Shown in pieces: positions 56,495 to 64,000 of a stretch of 64,000 nucleotides of DNA. Position 1 is the first letter of the stretch. Every line of letters starts with the position of its first letter. This stretch comes from Aromatoleum diolicum (lineage in GTDB: Bacteria; Pseudomonadota; Gammaproteobacteria; Burkholderiales; Rhodocyclaceae). Position numbers and translations under genes: made by a program. The notes beneath the pieces were generated by a model, which saw nothing but the letters and a program-made list of their open reading frames with translations, did no database searches and was not told the DNA's origin. Location of the stretch: NCBI RefSeq assembly GCF_012910955.1, contig NZ_WTVQ01000014.1:1-64000 (forward strand), written 5' to 3'.

Positions 56495-57916
56495 TCAATT
56501 CGTCATCGACAGTCCGAACTTGTCGATGCGGTAGCGCAGTGTGTCGCGGCTGACACCAAGCAGGCGCGCCGCACGCGAGACGTTCCAGCCCGTCTGCCGC
56601 AACGCATCGAGCAGCGCGCGACGCTCGAGGTCTTCGAGCGTCTGCGCGCCAGGCTGGGCGGCCGCCGTCGGCACAGCGGGAGGCTCAGTTGCTGCCGTCG
56701 GTCCGGGCGTCGCCGCGGCGACGACGCCGGTGGCCAGCGACAACTCGGAAGCGTCGATGACCGGCCCTGCGGCGAGCAAAACGGCCTGTTCCAGGGCATT
56801 GCGCAGCTCCCTCACGTTGCCCGGCCAGCTATGTGCCAGCAATCGTGCTTCGGCTGCCGGCGCGAGAACCGGCGGGCGCTTGCCATAGCGGGCGGCATGC
56901 AGGGCAACGAAGTGTCGCGCCAGGGTGAGAATGTCGCCCCCCCGTTCGCGCAGCGGCGGCAGTGTCAGCTGAAAGACGCACAACCGGAAATACAGGTCGG
57001 CGCGGAAGTTGCCCTCGCGCACGAGTGTCTCCATTGGCCGGTGGGTGGCGGCAACGATGCGCACATCGACACGCTGGTCGCGCAGGCTACCGATGCGCCG
57101 CACGGTTTTTTCTTCCAGTAGTTTCAAGAGCTTCGCCTGCAGCGACAGGTCCATGTCACCGATCTCGTCGAGGAACAGCGTGCCGCCCTCGGCCGTTTCC
57201 ACCAAACCCAGCTTGCGTTCGCGCGCATCGGTGAAGGCGCCACGCTCGTACCCGAAGAGCTCCGATTCGAGCAGCTGTGCCGGAATCGATGCGCAGTTCA
57301 GTTCGACGAAGGGTTTGTCGCGGCGCGGCCCGTTGAAGTGCAGCGCACGGGCGACAAGCTCCTTGCCGGTTCCCGTCTCCCCGAGCACCAGTACGGCGGG
57401 CGCAGCGCTATCCTGGAGTTGCGTCTCCGCGTCGAGCAGCTGACGCAGGGTCTGCTTCAGTGTCAGCATCGGCGGGGATTCGCCAAACAGGCTGGTCAGA
57501 TCGCTCGCGTCAGCTTCGCGGCGCTGGTAGTAATCGAGCGCACTATCACGCTGTTTTTCATCAAACGCCTTGTCGATCAGCAGTTTGAGCTTGCCTAACG
57601 CCACCGGTTTGGTCAGGAAGTCACGGGCGCCAGCCTTCATCGCGTCGACCGCGAGTTCGACGCTACCGTGACCGGTAATCATGATGACCGGCAGGCTACC
57701 GTCGAAAGTACGCACTCGCGCCAATGCCTCCAGGCCATTGATGCCCGGCAGGTTGAAATCCAGCACCACCGCATCCGGCTTGAACACGTCCAGCAGTGCC
57801 AAGCCCTCCTCCGCACTCGCCGCGACACGGACATCGTAGCCGCTGCGTTCGAGATAAATGCGGATGTTCTTGCCAAGGACGGCTTCGTCCTCGATAACCA
57901 GAATCGCGCCTCCCAT
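56495..57916 (-). CDS. Sigma-54-dependent response regulator, NtrC family
   Basis: A 473-residue response regulator. The receiver (1-120) has the phosphorylation site D53 in VVLDFNLPG. The AAA+ domain has GETGTGKE near residue 180, the sigma-54 loop as GAFTDA (not GAFTGA) near 228 and GGTLFLDEIGD. A proline/alanine-rich linker leads to a Fis-type helix-turn-helix (NVSRAARLLGVSRDTLRYRI) at the end. It lies 17 bp after the sensor kinase gene. Confidence 0.92.
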   Translation of the reverse strand: MGGAILVIEDEAVLGKNIRIYLERSGYDVRVAASAEEGLALLDVFKPDAVVLDFNLPGINGLEALARVRTFDGSLPVIMITGHGSVELAVDAMKAGARDFLTKPVALGKLKLLIDKAFDEKQRDSALDYYQRREADASDLTSLFGESPPMLTLKQTLRQLLDAETQLQDSAAPAVLVLGETGTGKELVARALHFNGPRRDKPFVELNCASIPAQLLESELFGYERGAFTDARERKLGLVETAEGGTLFLDEIGDMDLSLQAKLLKLLEEKTVRRIGSLRDQRVDVRIVAATHRPMETLVREGNFRADLYFRLCVFQLTLPPLRERGGDILTLARHFVALHAARYGKRPPVLAPAAEARLLAHSWPGNVRELRNALEQAVLLAAGPVIDASELSLATGVVAAATPGPTAATEPPAVPTAAAQPGAQTLEDLERRALLDALRQTGWNVSRAARLLGVSRDTLRYRIDKFGLSMTN

Positions 57917-57933
57917 CCGGCCTCCTTTGCCCG

Positions 57934-59358
57934 TCAGGCCGCCGTCATCGTCAGTCGCACGACCGTGCCGCTTCCCGGTGTGCTGTCGATTTCGAGCGTC
58001 CCGCCGAAGCGTTCGACAATCCTGCGCGCCAGCGCCAGGCCGACGCCCAACCCTTGCGTCTTGGTGGTGTAAAACGGTTTGCCCACGCGCTGCAGTTGCT
58101 CGGTTGTCATGCCGGGCCCGGTATCTCGCACCGACAATGCCACCTGACGCCCGCCACGGGCGCTTTCGCAGGCGATATCGATACGTCCGTTGCGTTCCAT
58201 CGCCTCGATGGCATTGGCCATCAGGCTATGCACGACCTGCGCCAGCAATAGCGCGTCACCACGTACGGCAGGGACATCGCCGGACAGGTGCAGGGAGGCG
58301 TGTATTCCGCGCCGCTGCAATTCGCGGCTGAATTCGTCGATGCAGCGGCCGAGCAAGGGTGCGAGCGTCACGGCATCGGGCTTTTCATTGAGCGGACGCG
58401 AATACGACAGTAATTCGCGCACCCAGGCTTCAAGGCGGTCGGACTCGGCGATGATATCCGCCGCGGATTCGTGTCCTGTCTGCTCATCGGTGACCAAGAT
58501 CAGTTCGGCTGAACTGCGAATGGATGCGAGCGGATTGCGGATGCCGTGCGCGACGGCCGAGCTCATCTCGCCGACGACGGCCAGCGTTTCCGTATCGACC
58601 AGGCGGCGCTGCTGTTCGCTGATCAGCAGATCCGCCCGCCGCACCAAACCGAACAGTGCTAGGTAAAGAAACAGACCCGCCACCGCTGCACCCAGCGCAA
58701 TGTAGCGGTTCAGCTGTTGCAGGGCGTTGAACAGCGCCACCGGGTTCTTGTAGAACTCCATCGCGCCCAGCATCTGCTCGCCGTCGGCATCCCGAACCGG
58801 CAAATAGATTTCGACAAAAAAATTCGCATTGCTTGTCAGGTGTGTGTGTTCCGCCTTGCCTGCGCCCTTCGCATCGGAACGCTTGCCGTGCACGACCAGC
58901 GTTCCTGCCAGCGCTTCGTCGAGTTCGGCGTTGGCGCCAAACTGCTGGCCGATCAATTCTGGCTCGCTCGACCACAGAATGCGGCGCTCGCGATCATAGA
59001 TATTGGCGCGCAGAACCCCGGGCATCCTTGCGATGTGAGCAAATGCCGGCGCCTGTTCGCGCTTGCCGTCCGGGGTTTCTTCCGAGAACAACGCGAGGAA
59101 GGACTTTTCCGTCAGGACGAGATTCTGCACAAGCTCCATCGTCAGCTGTCCCTCCTGTCGCACCATCCGCTCAGTGACGAAATCCGAAATCAGATAGCCC
59201 GCAACAGCCGATATCGATGCGATCGACAGTAGGCCGACCAGCGCAAACCAGCGACTGAGGCTGAATGGCTGACGAAGCAAATCACCGGCACGCCTTTGAG
59301 GCCTCGCCGTGCCAATCACGCCACCGCCCGCGCGCTCTGCCGCCCTATCCGCCGTCAT
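57934..59358 (-). CDS. Membrane sensor histidine kinase
   Basis: A kinase of about 474 residues from ATG 59358 (MTADRAAER; the frame is open to 59400). One membrane segment (FALVGLLSIASISAVAGYLI) and a second (IALGAAVAGLFLYLALFGLV) enclose a periplasmic domain of about 170 residues. The H box is AHGIRNPLASIRSSAELI, followed by the ATPase boxes VVHSLMANAIEAME, DTGPGM and GLGVGLALARRIVE. It pairs with the NtrC-type regulator. The signal is unknown. Confidence 0.92.
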   Translation of the reverse strand: MTADRAAERAGGGVIGTARPQRRAGDLLRQPFSLSRWFALVGLLSIASISAVAGYLISDFVTERMVRQEGQLTMELVQNLVLTEKSFLALFSEETPDGKREQAPAFAHIARMPGVLRANIYDRERRILWSSEPELIGQQFGANAELDEALAGTLVVHGKRSDAKGAGKAEHTHLTSNANFFVEIYLPVRDADGEQMLGAMEFYKNPVALFNALQQLNRYIALGAAVAGLFLYLALFGLVRRADLLISEQQRRLVDTETLAVVGEMSSAVAHGIRNPLASIRSSAELILVTDEQTGHESAADIIAESDRLEAWVRELLSYSRPLNEKPDAVTLAPLLGRCIDEFSRELQRRGIHASLHLSGDVPAVRGDALLLAQVVHSLMANAIEAMERNGRIDIACESARGGRQVALSVRDTGPGMTTEQLQRVGKPFYTTKTQGLGVGLALARRIVERFGGTLEIDSTPGSGTVVRLTMTAA

Positions 59359-59638
59359 GTCACCCCCCGCGGCGCCGACTCCAGATTTCGAACGATACAC
59401 CGAGCACGCTGTCCATGATGTTTAACTTGCCGCATTCGCTTCGTTGGCAGATTGGCTAACGGCCCCGTGCATGCTGCATCCGGGGCTCAGTCCCGCCAAT
59501 GCACGCGGCGTGCCAACAAGTGGAAAAAAATCCCACCGCAAGCAGTCACGGCCTACTTGCCCGATTCCGGTCATGGCGAGCCCGCGAGGCAATACTGCAA
59601 GTGGGGTATAGCACCCATTTTTTGGGGTTATGACCAAT

Positions 59639-60232
59639 TCAATTCCCCGCCGGATTCCCCAAATTCCTCGCGTCTTGCGGCAGTCTCACGATCGCTTCGG
59701 GCGTACGTACGGCACAAATCCGTTGCACGACCGATGGGCGGGGATGCTCCACCTCACCCTGCTCGAAAGCCACGACGGTGAAGCCCTCGGCAAGGCGCTG
59801 CAGCAATTCGCCCGGCTGCAACAGGAATTCGGGATTGCTCGGCCGCCCGAAGCGTTCATGGCCGATCATGAAGGTTTCGTAGATCAGTACACCGCCCGGC
59901 TTCAGGCACCGCAGCATCGCATCTAAGCGCGGACGATAGAGGTAGTTCGTCACAACGATGGCGTCAAAACTGCGCCCCTCGAACGGCCATGGACCATCCT
60001 CGAGATCTGCCAGCCGCGTCGTAATGCCGGGCACACCATTTAGCGAAGCGAGCGCATCCGTGTCACGATCCACCGCCTCGACCGCAAACCCCTGCCGTGC
60101 GAGCCAGCGCGCATGTCGACCACCGCCGCAGGCGTAATCGAGCACCGTCCCCGCCGGCGCGATCAGCGGCACGAAGCGCTGCACCCACGCTGACGGCGCG
60201 GGCGACTGTGACTGGTGGTCGGCAATCGTCAT
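59639..60232 (-). CDS. Class I SAM-dependent methyltransferase
   Basis: A 197-residue methyltransferase with VLDYACGGGRHARWLARQG (SAM motif I), VEAVDRDTDAL, and FDAIVVTNYLYRP. It resembles TehB/tellurite-type small methyltransferases with LKPGGVLIYETFMIG. The substrate is unknown. It starts 5 bp after the dehydrogenase stop, so the two are probably co-transcribed. Confidence 0.85.
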   Translation of the reverse strand: MTIADHQSQSPAPSAWVQRFVPLIAPAGTVLDYACGGGRHARWLARQGFAVEAVDRDTDALASLNGVPGITTRLADLEDGPWPFEGRSFDAIVVTNYLYRPRLDAMLRCLKPGGVLIYETFMIGHERFGRPSNPEFLLQPGELLQRLAEGFTVVAFEQGEVEHPRPSVVQRICAVRTPEAIVRLPQDARNLGNPAGN

Positions 60233-60237
60233 CGCGA

Positions 60238-61698
60238 TCAGCGATCGATGCCGGCCAGGCAGATCGACTTCAGTTCGAGATACTCGTCGATACCGTAACT
60301 CGAACCCTCGCGCCCCAGCCCCGACTGTTTGATGCCACCGAACGGCGACACTTCGTTCGACATCAGGCCGGTGTTGATACCCACCATGCCGTATTCCAGT
60401 TCTTCCGCGACACGGAAGATGCGCCCGACGTCGCGCGAGAAGAAATACGCAGCCAGACCGAACTCCGTGTCGTTGGCCATGTGGATCACCTCCTCCTCGG
60501 TGTCGAAGCGGAACAGCGGGGCCACCGGACCGAAAGTTTCCTCGCGTGCAACACGCATGGCCGGCGTCACGTCGGCCAGCACCGTCGGCTCGAAGAACGA
60601 CCCGCCCAGCGCGTGGCGGCGCCCACCCGTCAGCACGCGTGCGCCCTTCTGTAGCGCGTCGGCGATGTGGCTTTCAACCTTCGCCACAGCAGAATCGTCG
60701 ATCAGCGGCCCGATATTCACGCCGTCCTGGGTGCCTGGCCCCACGCTCAACGCCTTCACCGCCTCGGCCAAGCGCTCGGCGAACCGATCATAGATGCCGG
60801 ACTGCACCAGCAAGCGGTTTGCGCACACGCAGGTCTGCCCGGCATTGCGATATTTCGAAGCCATCGCACCCTCGATCGCCGCATCGAGATCGGCGTCGTC
60901 GAACACGATGAAGGGCGCGTTGCCCCCCAGTTCCAGCGACAGCTTCTTCACCGTCGGTGCGCACTGTCCCATCAGCAGACGCCCCACCTCGGTCGAACCG
61001 GTAAACGAAAGCTTGCGTACCACCGGACTTGACGTCAGCACGCCGCCGATCGCCACCGGGTCGCCGGTCACGACGTTGAACACGCCCTTCGGAAACCCTG
61101 CCTTCTCCGCCAGCGCCATCAGTGCCAGCGCAGTAAACGGCGTCTGCTCGGCCGGCTTCACCACCACCGTGCATCCGGCGGCAAAAGCCGGTGCGACTTT
61201 GCGCGTAATCATTGCCGCCGGGAAATTCCACGGCGTGATCGCTGCGCAAACGCCGATCGGCTGGCGAATGACCATCAGGCGGCGGTCCTGGCCATTGGTC
61301 GGAATCACGTCCCCGCTCGTGCGCTTGGCTTCCTCGGCGAACCATTCCACGAACGATGCCGCGTACATCACTTCACCACGCGCTTCGGCCAGCGGTTTAC
61401 CCTGTTCGGTCGTCATCAACAGAGCCAAATCATCGGCCGCGTCGACGATCAGGTTGAACCAGCGCCGCAGAATTGCGGAACGATCCTTGGCCAGCGAGCG
61501 GCGCCAGGCTGGCAGAGCCGCCTCGGCCGCCGCAATCGCCCGGGTGGTTTCAGCTCCCCCCATGTTCGGCACATGGCCGACGGTTTCGCCGGTCGCGGGA
61601 TTGCATACGGCAAAGGTTGCGCGGGAATCGGCATCAATCCAGGCGCCATCGATGTGCGCCCGCTGACGAAAGAGAGGGGATTCGTTCAACTTGGTCAT
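60238..61698 (-). CDS. gabD: NAD(P)+-dependent succinate-semialdehyde dehydrogenase
   Basis: A 486-residue aldehyde dehydrogenase. The catalytic glutamate is in LELGGNAPFIVF, and the cysteine in GQTCVCANRLLV near residue 285; FTGSTEVGRLLM and PWNFPAAMITRKVAPA are cofactor-binding segments. The pattern and length fit GabD, which oxidises succinate semialdehyde to succinate in GABA-type catabolism. No gabT lies next to it. Confidence 0.9.
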   Translation of the reverse strand: MTKLNESPLFRQRAHIDGAWIDADSRATFAVCNPATGETVGHVPNMGGAETTRAIAAAEAALPAWRRSLAKDRSAILRRWFNLIVDAADDLALLMTTEQGKPLAEARGEVMYAASFVEWFAEEAKRTSGDVIPTNGQDRRLMVIRQPIGVCAAITPWNFPAAMITRKVAPAFAAGCTVVVKPAEQTPFTALALMALAEKAGFPKGVFNVVTGDPVAIGGVLTSSPVVRKLSFTGSTEVGRLLMGQCAPTVKKLSLELGGNAPFIVFDDADLDAAIEGAMASKYRNAGQTCVCANRLLVQSGIYDRFAERLAEAVKALSVGPGTQDGVNIGPLIDDSAVAKVESHIADALQKGARVLTGGRRHALGGSFFEPTVLADVTPAMRVAREETFGPVAPLFRFDTEEEVIHMANDTEFGLAAYFFSRDVGRIFRVAEELEYGMVGINTGLMSNEVSPFGGIKQSGLGREGSSYGIDEYLELKSICLAGIDR

Positions 61699-62022
61699 GT
61701 TTTCCTGACAACGTGCCCTGTGTTGGCTCGACGGTGCGATGAATGCTCGATTCTAGCCCCACGGAGACCCGCTTGCACGGCCCCGAGCGGCGCCATCCCA
61801 CCGCGTGCGCGGGGCGCCGCTGCGCAAGTCCTTGTGGCTTACCCTCATCGGCGAGAGCCCAGACTTATGTCACAATGTGTCATGGTGCACTGCAGTAAGC
61901 TTGAGTTTGGAGCAGATTCAGCCACACTGCAGCAGACGTCGGACACGACTCACAAGACAAGACTAATACCGCTCCGCCACACGCGGGCCGCGGCTTGCGA
62001 ACCTGAATTCAGGCAAACGAAA
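61699..62022 (+). other. Divergent regulatory region between gabD and the acetyltransferase gene
   Basis: A 324-bp gap without a gene. It contains the near-perfect palindrome TGTCACAATGTGTCA at 61868-61882 (one mismatched pair), with A and T flanks extending it to 17 bp. CACTGCAG occurs twice downstream (61889 and 61926). These look like operator sites for one of the flanking genes; no regulator can be named. Confidence 0.5.
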
Positions 62023-64000
62023 ATGAAAGAGAAGCACTACCTCAGCCCGCTGCTCGAACCGAAATCGGTCGGCGTCATCGGCGCCAGCGAGCGGGAAAAC
62101 TCGCTTGGGCATGTCCTCGTGCGCAACATGCTCGACGCCGGCTTCCGCGGCCGCCTGTTCGCGATCAATCCCAAGTACGAAGCGGTGCTAGGCGTTCCCT
62201 GCCACAAATCGGTCGAGGATGTGCCCCACCGGCTGGACCTCGCCGTAGTTGCCGTGCGCGCAGAACGCGTCCTGTCGATCGTCGAAAGCTGCGGTCGCGC
62301 CGGCGTCAAGGCGCTCATCATCCTGTCGTCCGGCTTCTCGGAAACCGGTCCGCGCGGTGCGACACTCGAACGCCACGTCGTTGAAGCCGCACGGCGTTAT
62401 CGCATCCGCCTGCTGGGGCCCAACTGCCTCGGCATCATGCGCCCCGATCTGGGCCTCAACGCCACCTTCGCACACGTCAGCGCGATCAAGGGCACCATCG
62501 GTCTGATTTCACAGTCCGGCGCGCTGTGCACTTCGATTCTCGACTGGGCCAAACCCAACAACATCGGCTTTTCGGCCGTCGTGTCACTCGGATCATCCAG
62601 CGATATCGATTTCGGCGAAGTCCTCGAATACATGATCTCGGACCCACGTACCGAGAGCATAATCATGTACGTCGAAGGCATTCGCGACGCACGCCGCTTC
62701 ATGAGTGCGCTGCGCGGTGCTGCACGTGTCAAGCCCGTATTGCTGATCAAGGTCGGCCGTCACCCGGACGTGTCGCGCGCCATCCGCTCGCACTCGGGGT
62801 CGATGAGTGGCGACGATGCCGTGTTCGACGCGGCCCTTCGCCGCGCAGGGGTGATCCGCCTTTACAACATGGGTCAGCTCTTTGCGGCGGCCAACGCGTT
62901 GTTCTCCCACTTCCGCCCGCGCGGCAACCGACTTGCGATCGTCACCAACGGTGGCGGTCCCGGCGTGATGGCAGCGGACCGTGCAGCCGACCTCGGCATT
63001 CCATTGACCGAGTTCTCCGAAGGAACGATGGAGAAGCTCAACACGACGCTGCCTCCGGGCTGGTCGCGCGGCAACCCGGTCGACATCCTCGGCGATGCCG
63101 ACGTGGAACGCTACCGCAAGACGGTTCAGGCAGTGCTCGAAGGGCCGAACGTCGATGGCGTGCTCGTGATGTTGACGCCGCAGGCGATTACCGATCCTAC
63201 CGCCGTCGCGGAAGCCATCGTCGAACTGGAAAAGAATGCCGACAAGCCCGTCGTCACCTGCTGGATGGGCGAAGAACTGGTGCGTGGTGGCCGCAAGGCG
63301 TTCGAAGCCGCCGGCATCCCGACCTTCCGCACCCCCGAACCGGCCGTTGAACTGTTCAGCCATATCTCGGCGTACTACCGCAACCAGAAACTGCTGATGC
63401 AGACGCCGGCGTCGCTGTCGCATCTGAAACCGCCCAGCATCGAAAGCGCGCGACTGGTCATCGAAACCGCGCTCGCCGAGCGCCGCAAGGTCCTCAACGA
63501 AATGGAATCGAAGGCCCTGCTGGCGGCCTTCCGCATCCCCATCGCGCAGACCGTCGTCGCCCGTTCTGCCACCGAAGCGATGGTGCTGGCCGAGGAGATC
63601 GGCCTGCCGGTGGTGATGAAGATCGATTCGCCGTCGATCATCCACAAGGCGGATTCGGGTGGCGTGCGCCTCAACCTGGGCAGCCTCGCCGCGGTGCGCA
63701 CGGCCTACCAGGAAATCCTCGAGGATGTCCGGCGCAACAAACCCGATGCCGCCATCAACGGCGTTGCCATCGAGCCGATGATCCTCAAACGCAACGGTCG
63801 CGAACTGGTCGTCGGCGTCAAGCGCGATCCGGTGTTCGGACCGGTCATCACCTTCGGCGAAGGAGGCAACCGCGTCGAGGCGAACAAGGATCTGGCCGTC
63901 GCCTTGCCGCCGCTGAACAATTATCTGGTCCGCGACCTCATCCGCTCGTCGCGCGTCTCCAGCCTGCTGGGCGAATTCCGCACCATGCCGCCGGTGAACA
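62023..64000 (+). CDS. Protein acetyltransferase (acyl-CoA synthetase-like + ATP-grasp), truncated by window edge
   Basis: At least 659 residues from ATG 62023 (MKEKHYLSPLLEP), running off the end. The N-terminal CoA-binding domain (SVGVIGASERENSLGHVL), the succinyl-CoA ligase-like flavodoxin domain (GLISQSGALCTSILDWA, VTNGGGPGVMAADRAAD) and an ATP-grasp region (IPIAQTVVARSATEA, PVVMKIDSPSIIHKADSGGV) match the acetyl-CoA synthetase (ADP-forming)-like part of Pat/Pka-type lysine acetyltransferases. A C-terminal GNAT domain would be expected beyond the edge; without seeing it, an acyl-CoA synthetase is the alternative. Confidence 0.85.
   Translation, partial: MKEKHYLSPLLEPKSVGVIGASERENSLGHVLVRNMLDAGFRGRLFAINPKYEAVLGVPCHKSVEDVPHRLDLAVVAVRAERVLSIVESCGRAGVKALIILSSGFSETGPRGATLERHVVEAARRYRIRLLGPNCLGIMRPDLGLNATFAHVSAIKGTIGLISQSGALCTSILDWAKPNNIGFSAVVSLGSSSDIDFGEVLEYMISDPRTESIIMYVEGIRDARRFMSALRGAARVKPVLLIKVGRHPDVSRAIRSHSGSMSGDDAVFDAALRRAGVIRLYNMGQLFAAANALFSHFRPRGNRLAIVTNGGGPGVMAADRAADLGIPLTEFSEGTMEKLNTTLPPGWSRGNPVDILGDADVERYRKTVQAVLEGPNVDGVLVMLTPQAITDPTAVAEAIVELEKNADKPVVTCWMGEELVRGGRKAFEAAGIPTFRTPEPAVELFSHISAYYRNQKLLMQTPASLSHLKPPSIESARLVIETALAERRKVLNEMESKALLAAFRIPIAQTVVARSATEAMVLAEEIGLPVVMKIDSPSIIHKADSGGVRLNLGSLAAVRTAYQEILEDVRRNKPDAAINGVAIEPMILKRNGRELVVGVKRDPVFGPVITFGEGGNRVEANKDLAVALPPLNNYLVRDLIRSSRVSSLLGEFRTMPPVN

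Overview
The window looks like the chromosome of a high-GC betaproteobacterium, most probably of the Rhodocyclales (Azoarcus/Aromatoleum/Thauera group). That placement is an inference from gene order (tRNA-Pro/Arg/His next to dksA; rimP-nusA-infB-rbfA-truB-rpsO-pnp; rnm-yciO-M50 protease-trpS-scpA-scpB-rluB), the long TrpS, a tandem glycine riboswitch on gcvTHP, and hpnCDE squalene genes. No 16S rRNA gene is present to confirm it.

Positions 1-4503 are nested mobile DNA. An IS21-family insertion sequence runs off the left edge. Its transposase gene istA is cut in two by a RIT element (recombinase in trio): three overlapping tyrosine recombinase genes between 36-bp inverted repeats. A perfect 32-bp palindrome sits at one junction. 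The outer IS21 end carries five copies of an exact 25-bp-period repeat. To its right lie a decayed GGDEF-EAL gene and about 1 kb without a convincing gene.

Positions 7042-23000 are core information-processing genes: three tRNAs, dksA, then leftward operons for RNA decay, ribosome assembly, translation initiation, transcription elongation, pseudouridylation, condensin-type chromosome segregation (ScpAB) and tryptophanyl-tRNA synthesis. The rimP leader holds a terminator-like hairpin and a third copy of its arm at the ribosome binding site.

Positions 23000-36200 hold the glycine cleavage operon gcvT-gcvH-gcvP behind a two-aptamer glycine riboswitch, a pair of beta-glucan genes (a GH17 membrane protein and an NdvB-like GH17-GT2 synthase), a divergent LysR/ferredoxin-NADP reductase pair, and a small group of three genes: a secreted OB-fold protein, a free-standing lipoyl-domain protein with a cysteine cluster, and a GcvR-like ACT protein.

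Positions 36200-54300 hold a CHASE-PAS-GGDEF diguanylate cyclase, ettA, a secreted metallo-beta-lactamase-fold hydrolase, a Na+/H+ antiporter, tRNA-Leu, an AttEFGH-like ABC exporter with a CrtC/AttH-type lipocalin protein, a periplasmic binding protein translationally coupled to a YfiN-like HAMP-GGDEF cyclase, hpnCDE, and a divergent ybbA/tesA pair.

Positions 54300-64000 hold the selenouridine tRNA modification genes selD and mnmH (divergent), an NtrC-type two-component system, a methyltransferase, a succinate-semialdehyde dehydrogenase, and a protein acetyltransferase gene cut by the window edge. The items most worth a second look are the palindrome at the RIT junction, the cysteine-bearing lipoyl protein, the binding-protein/cyclase pair, and the rimP leader.
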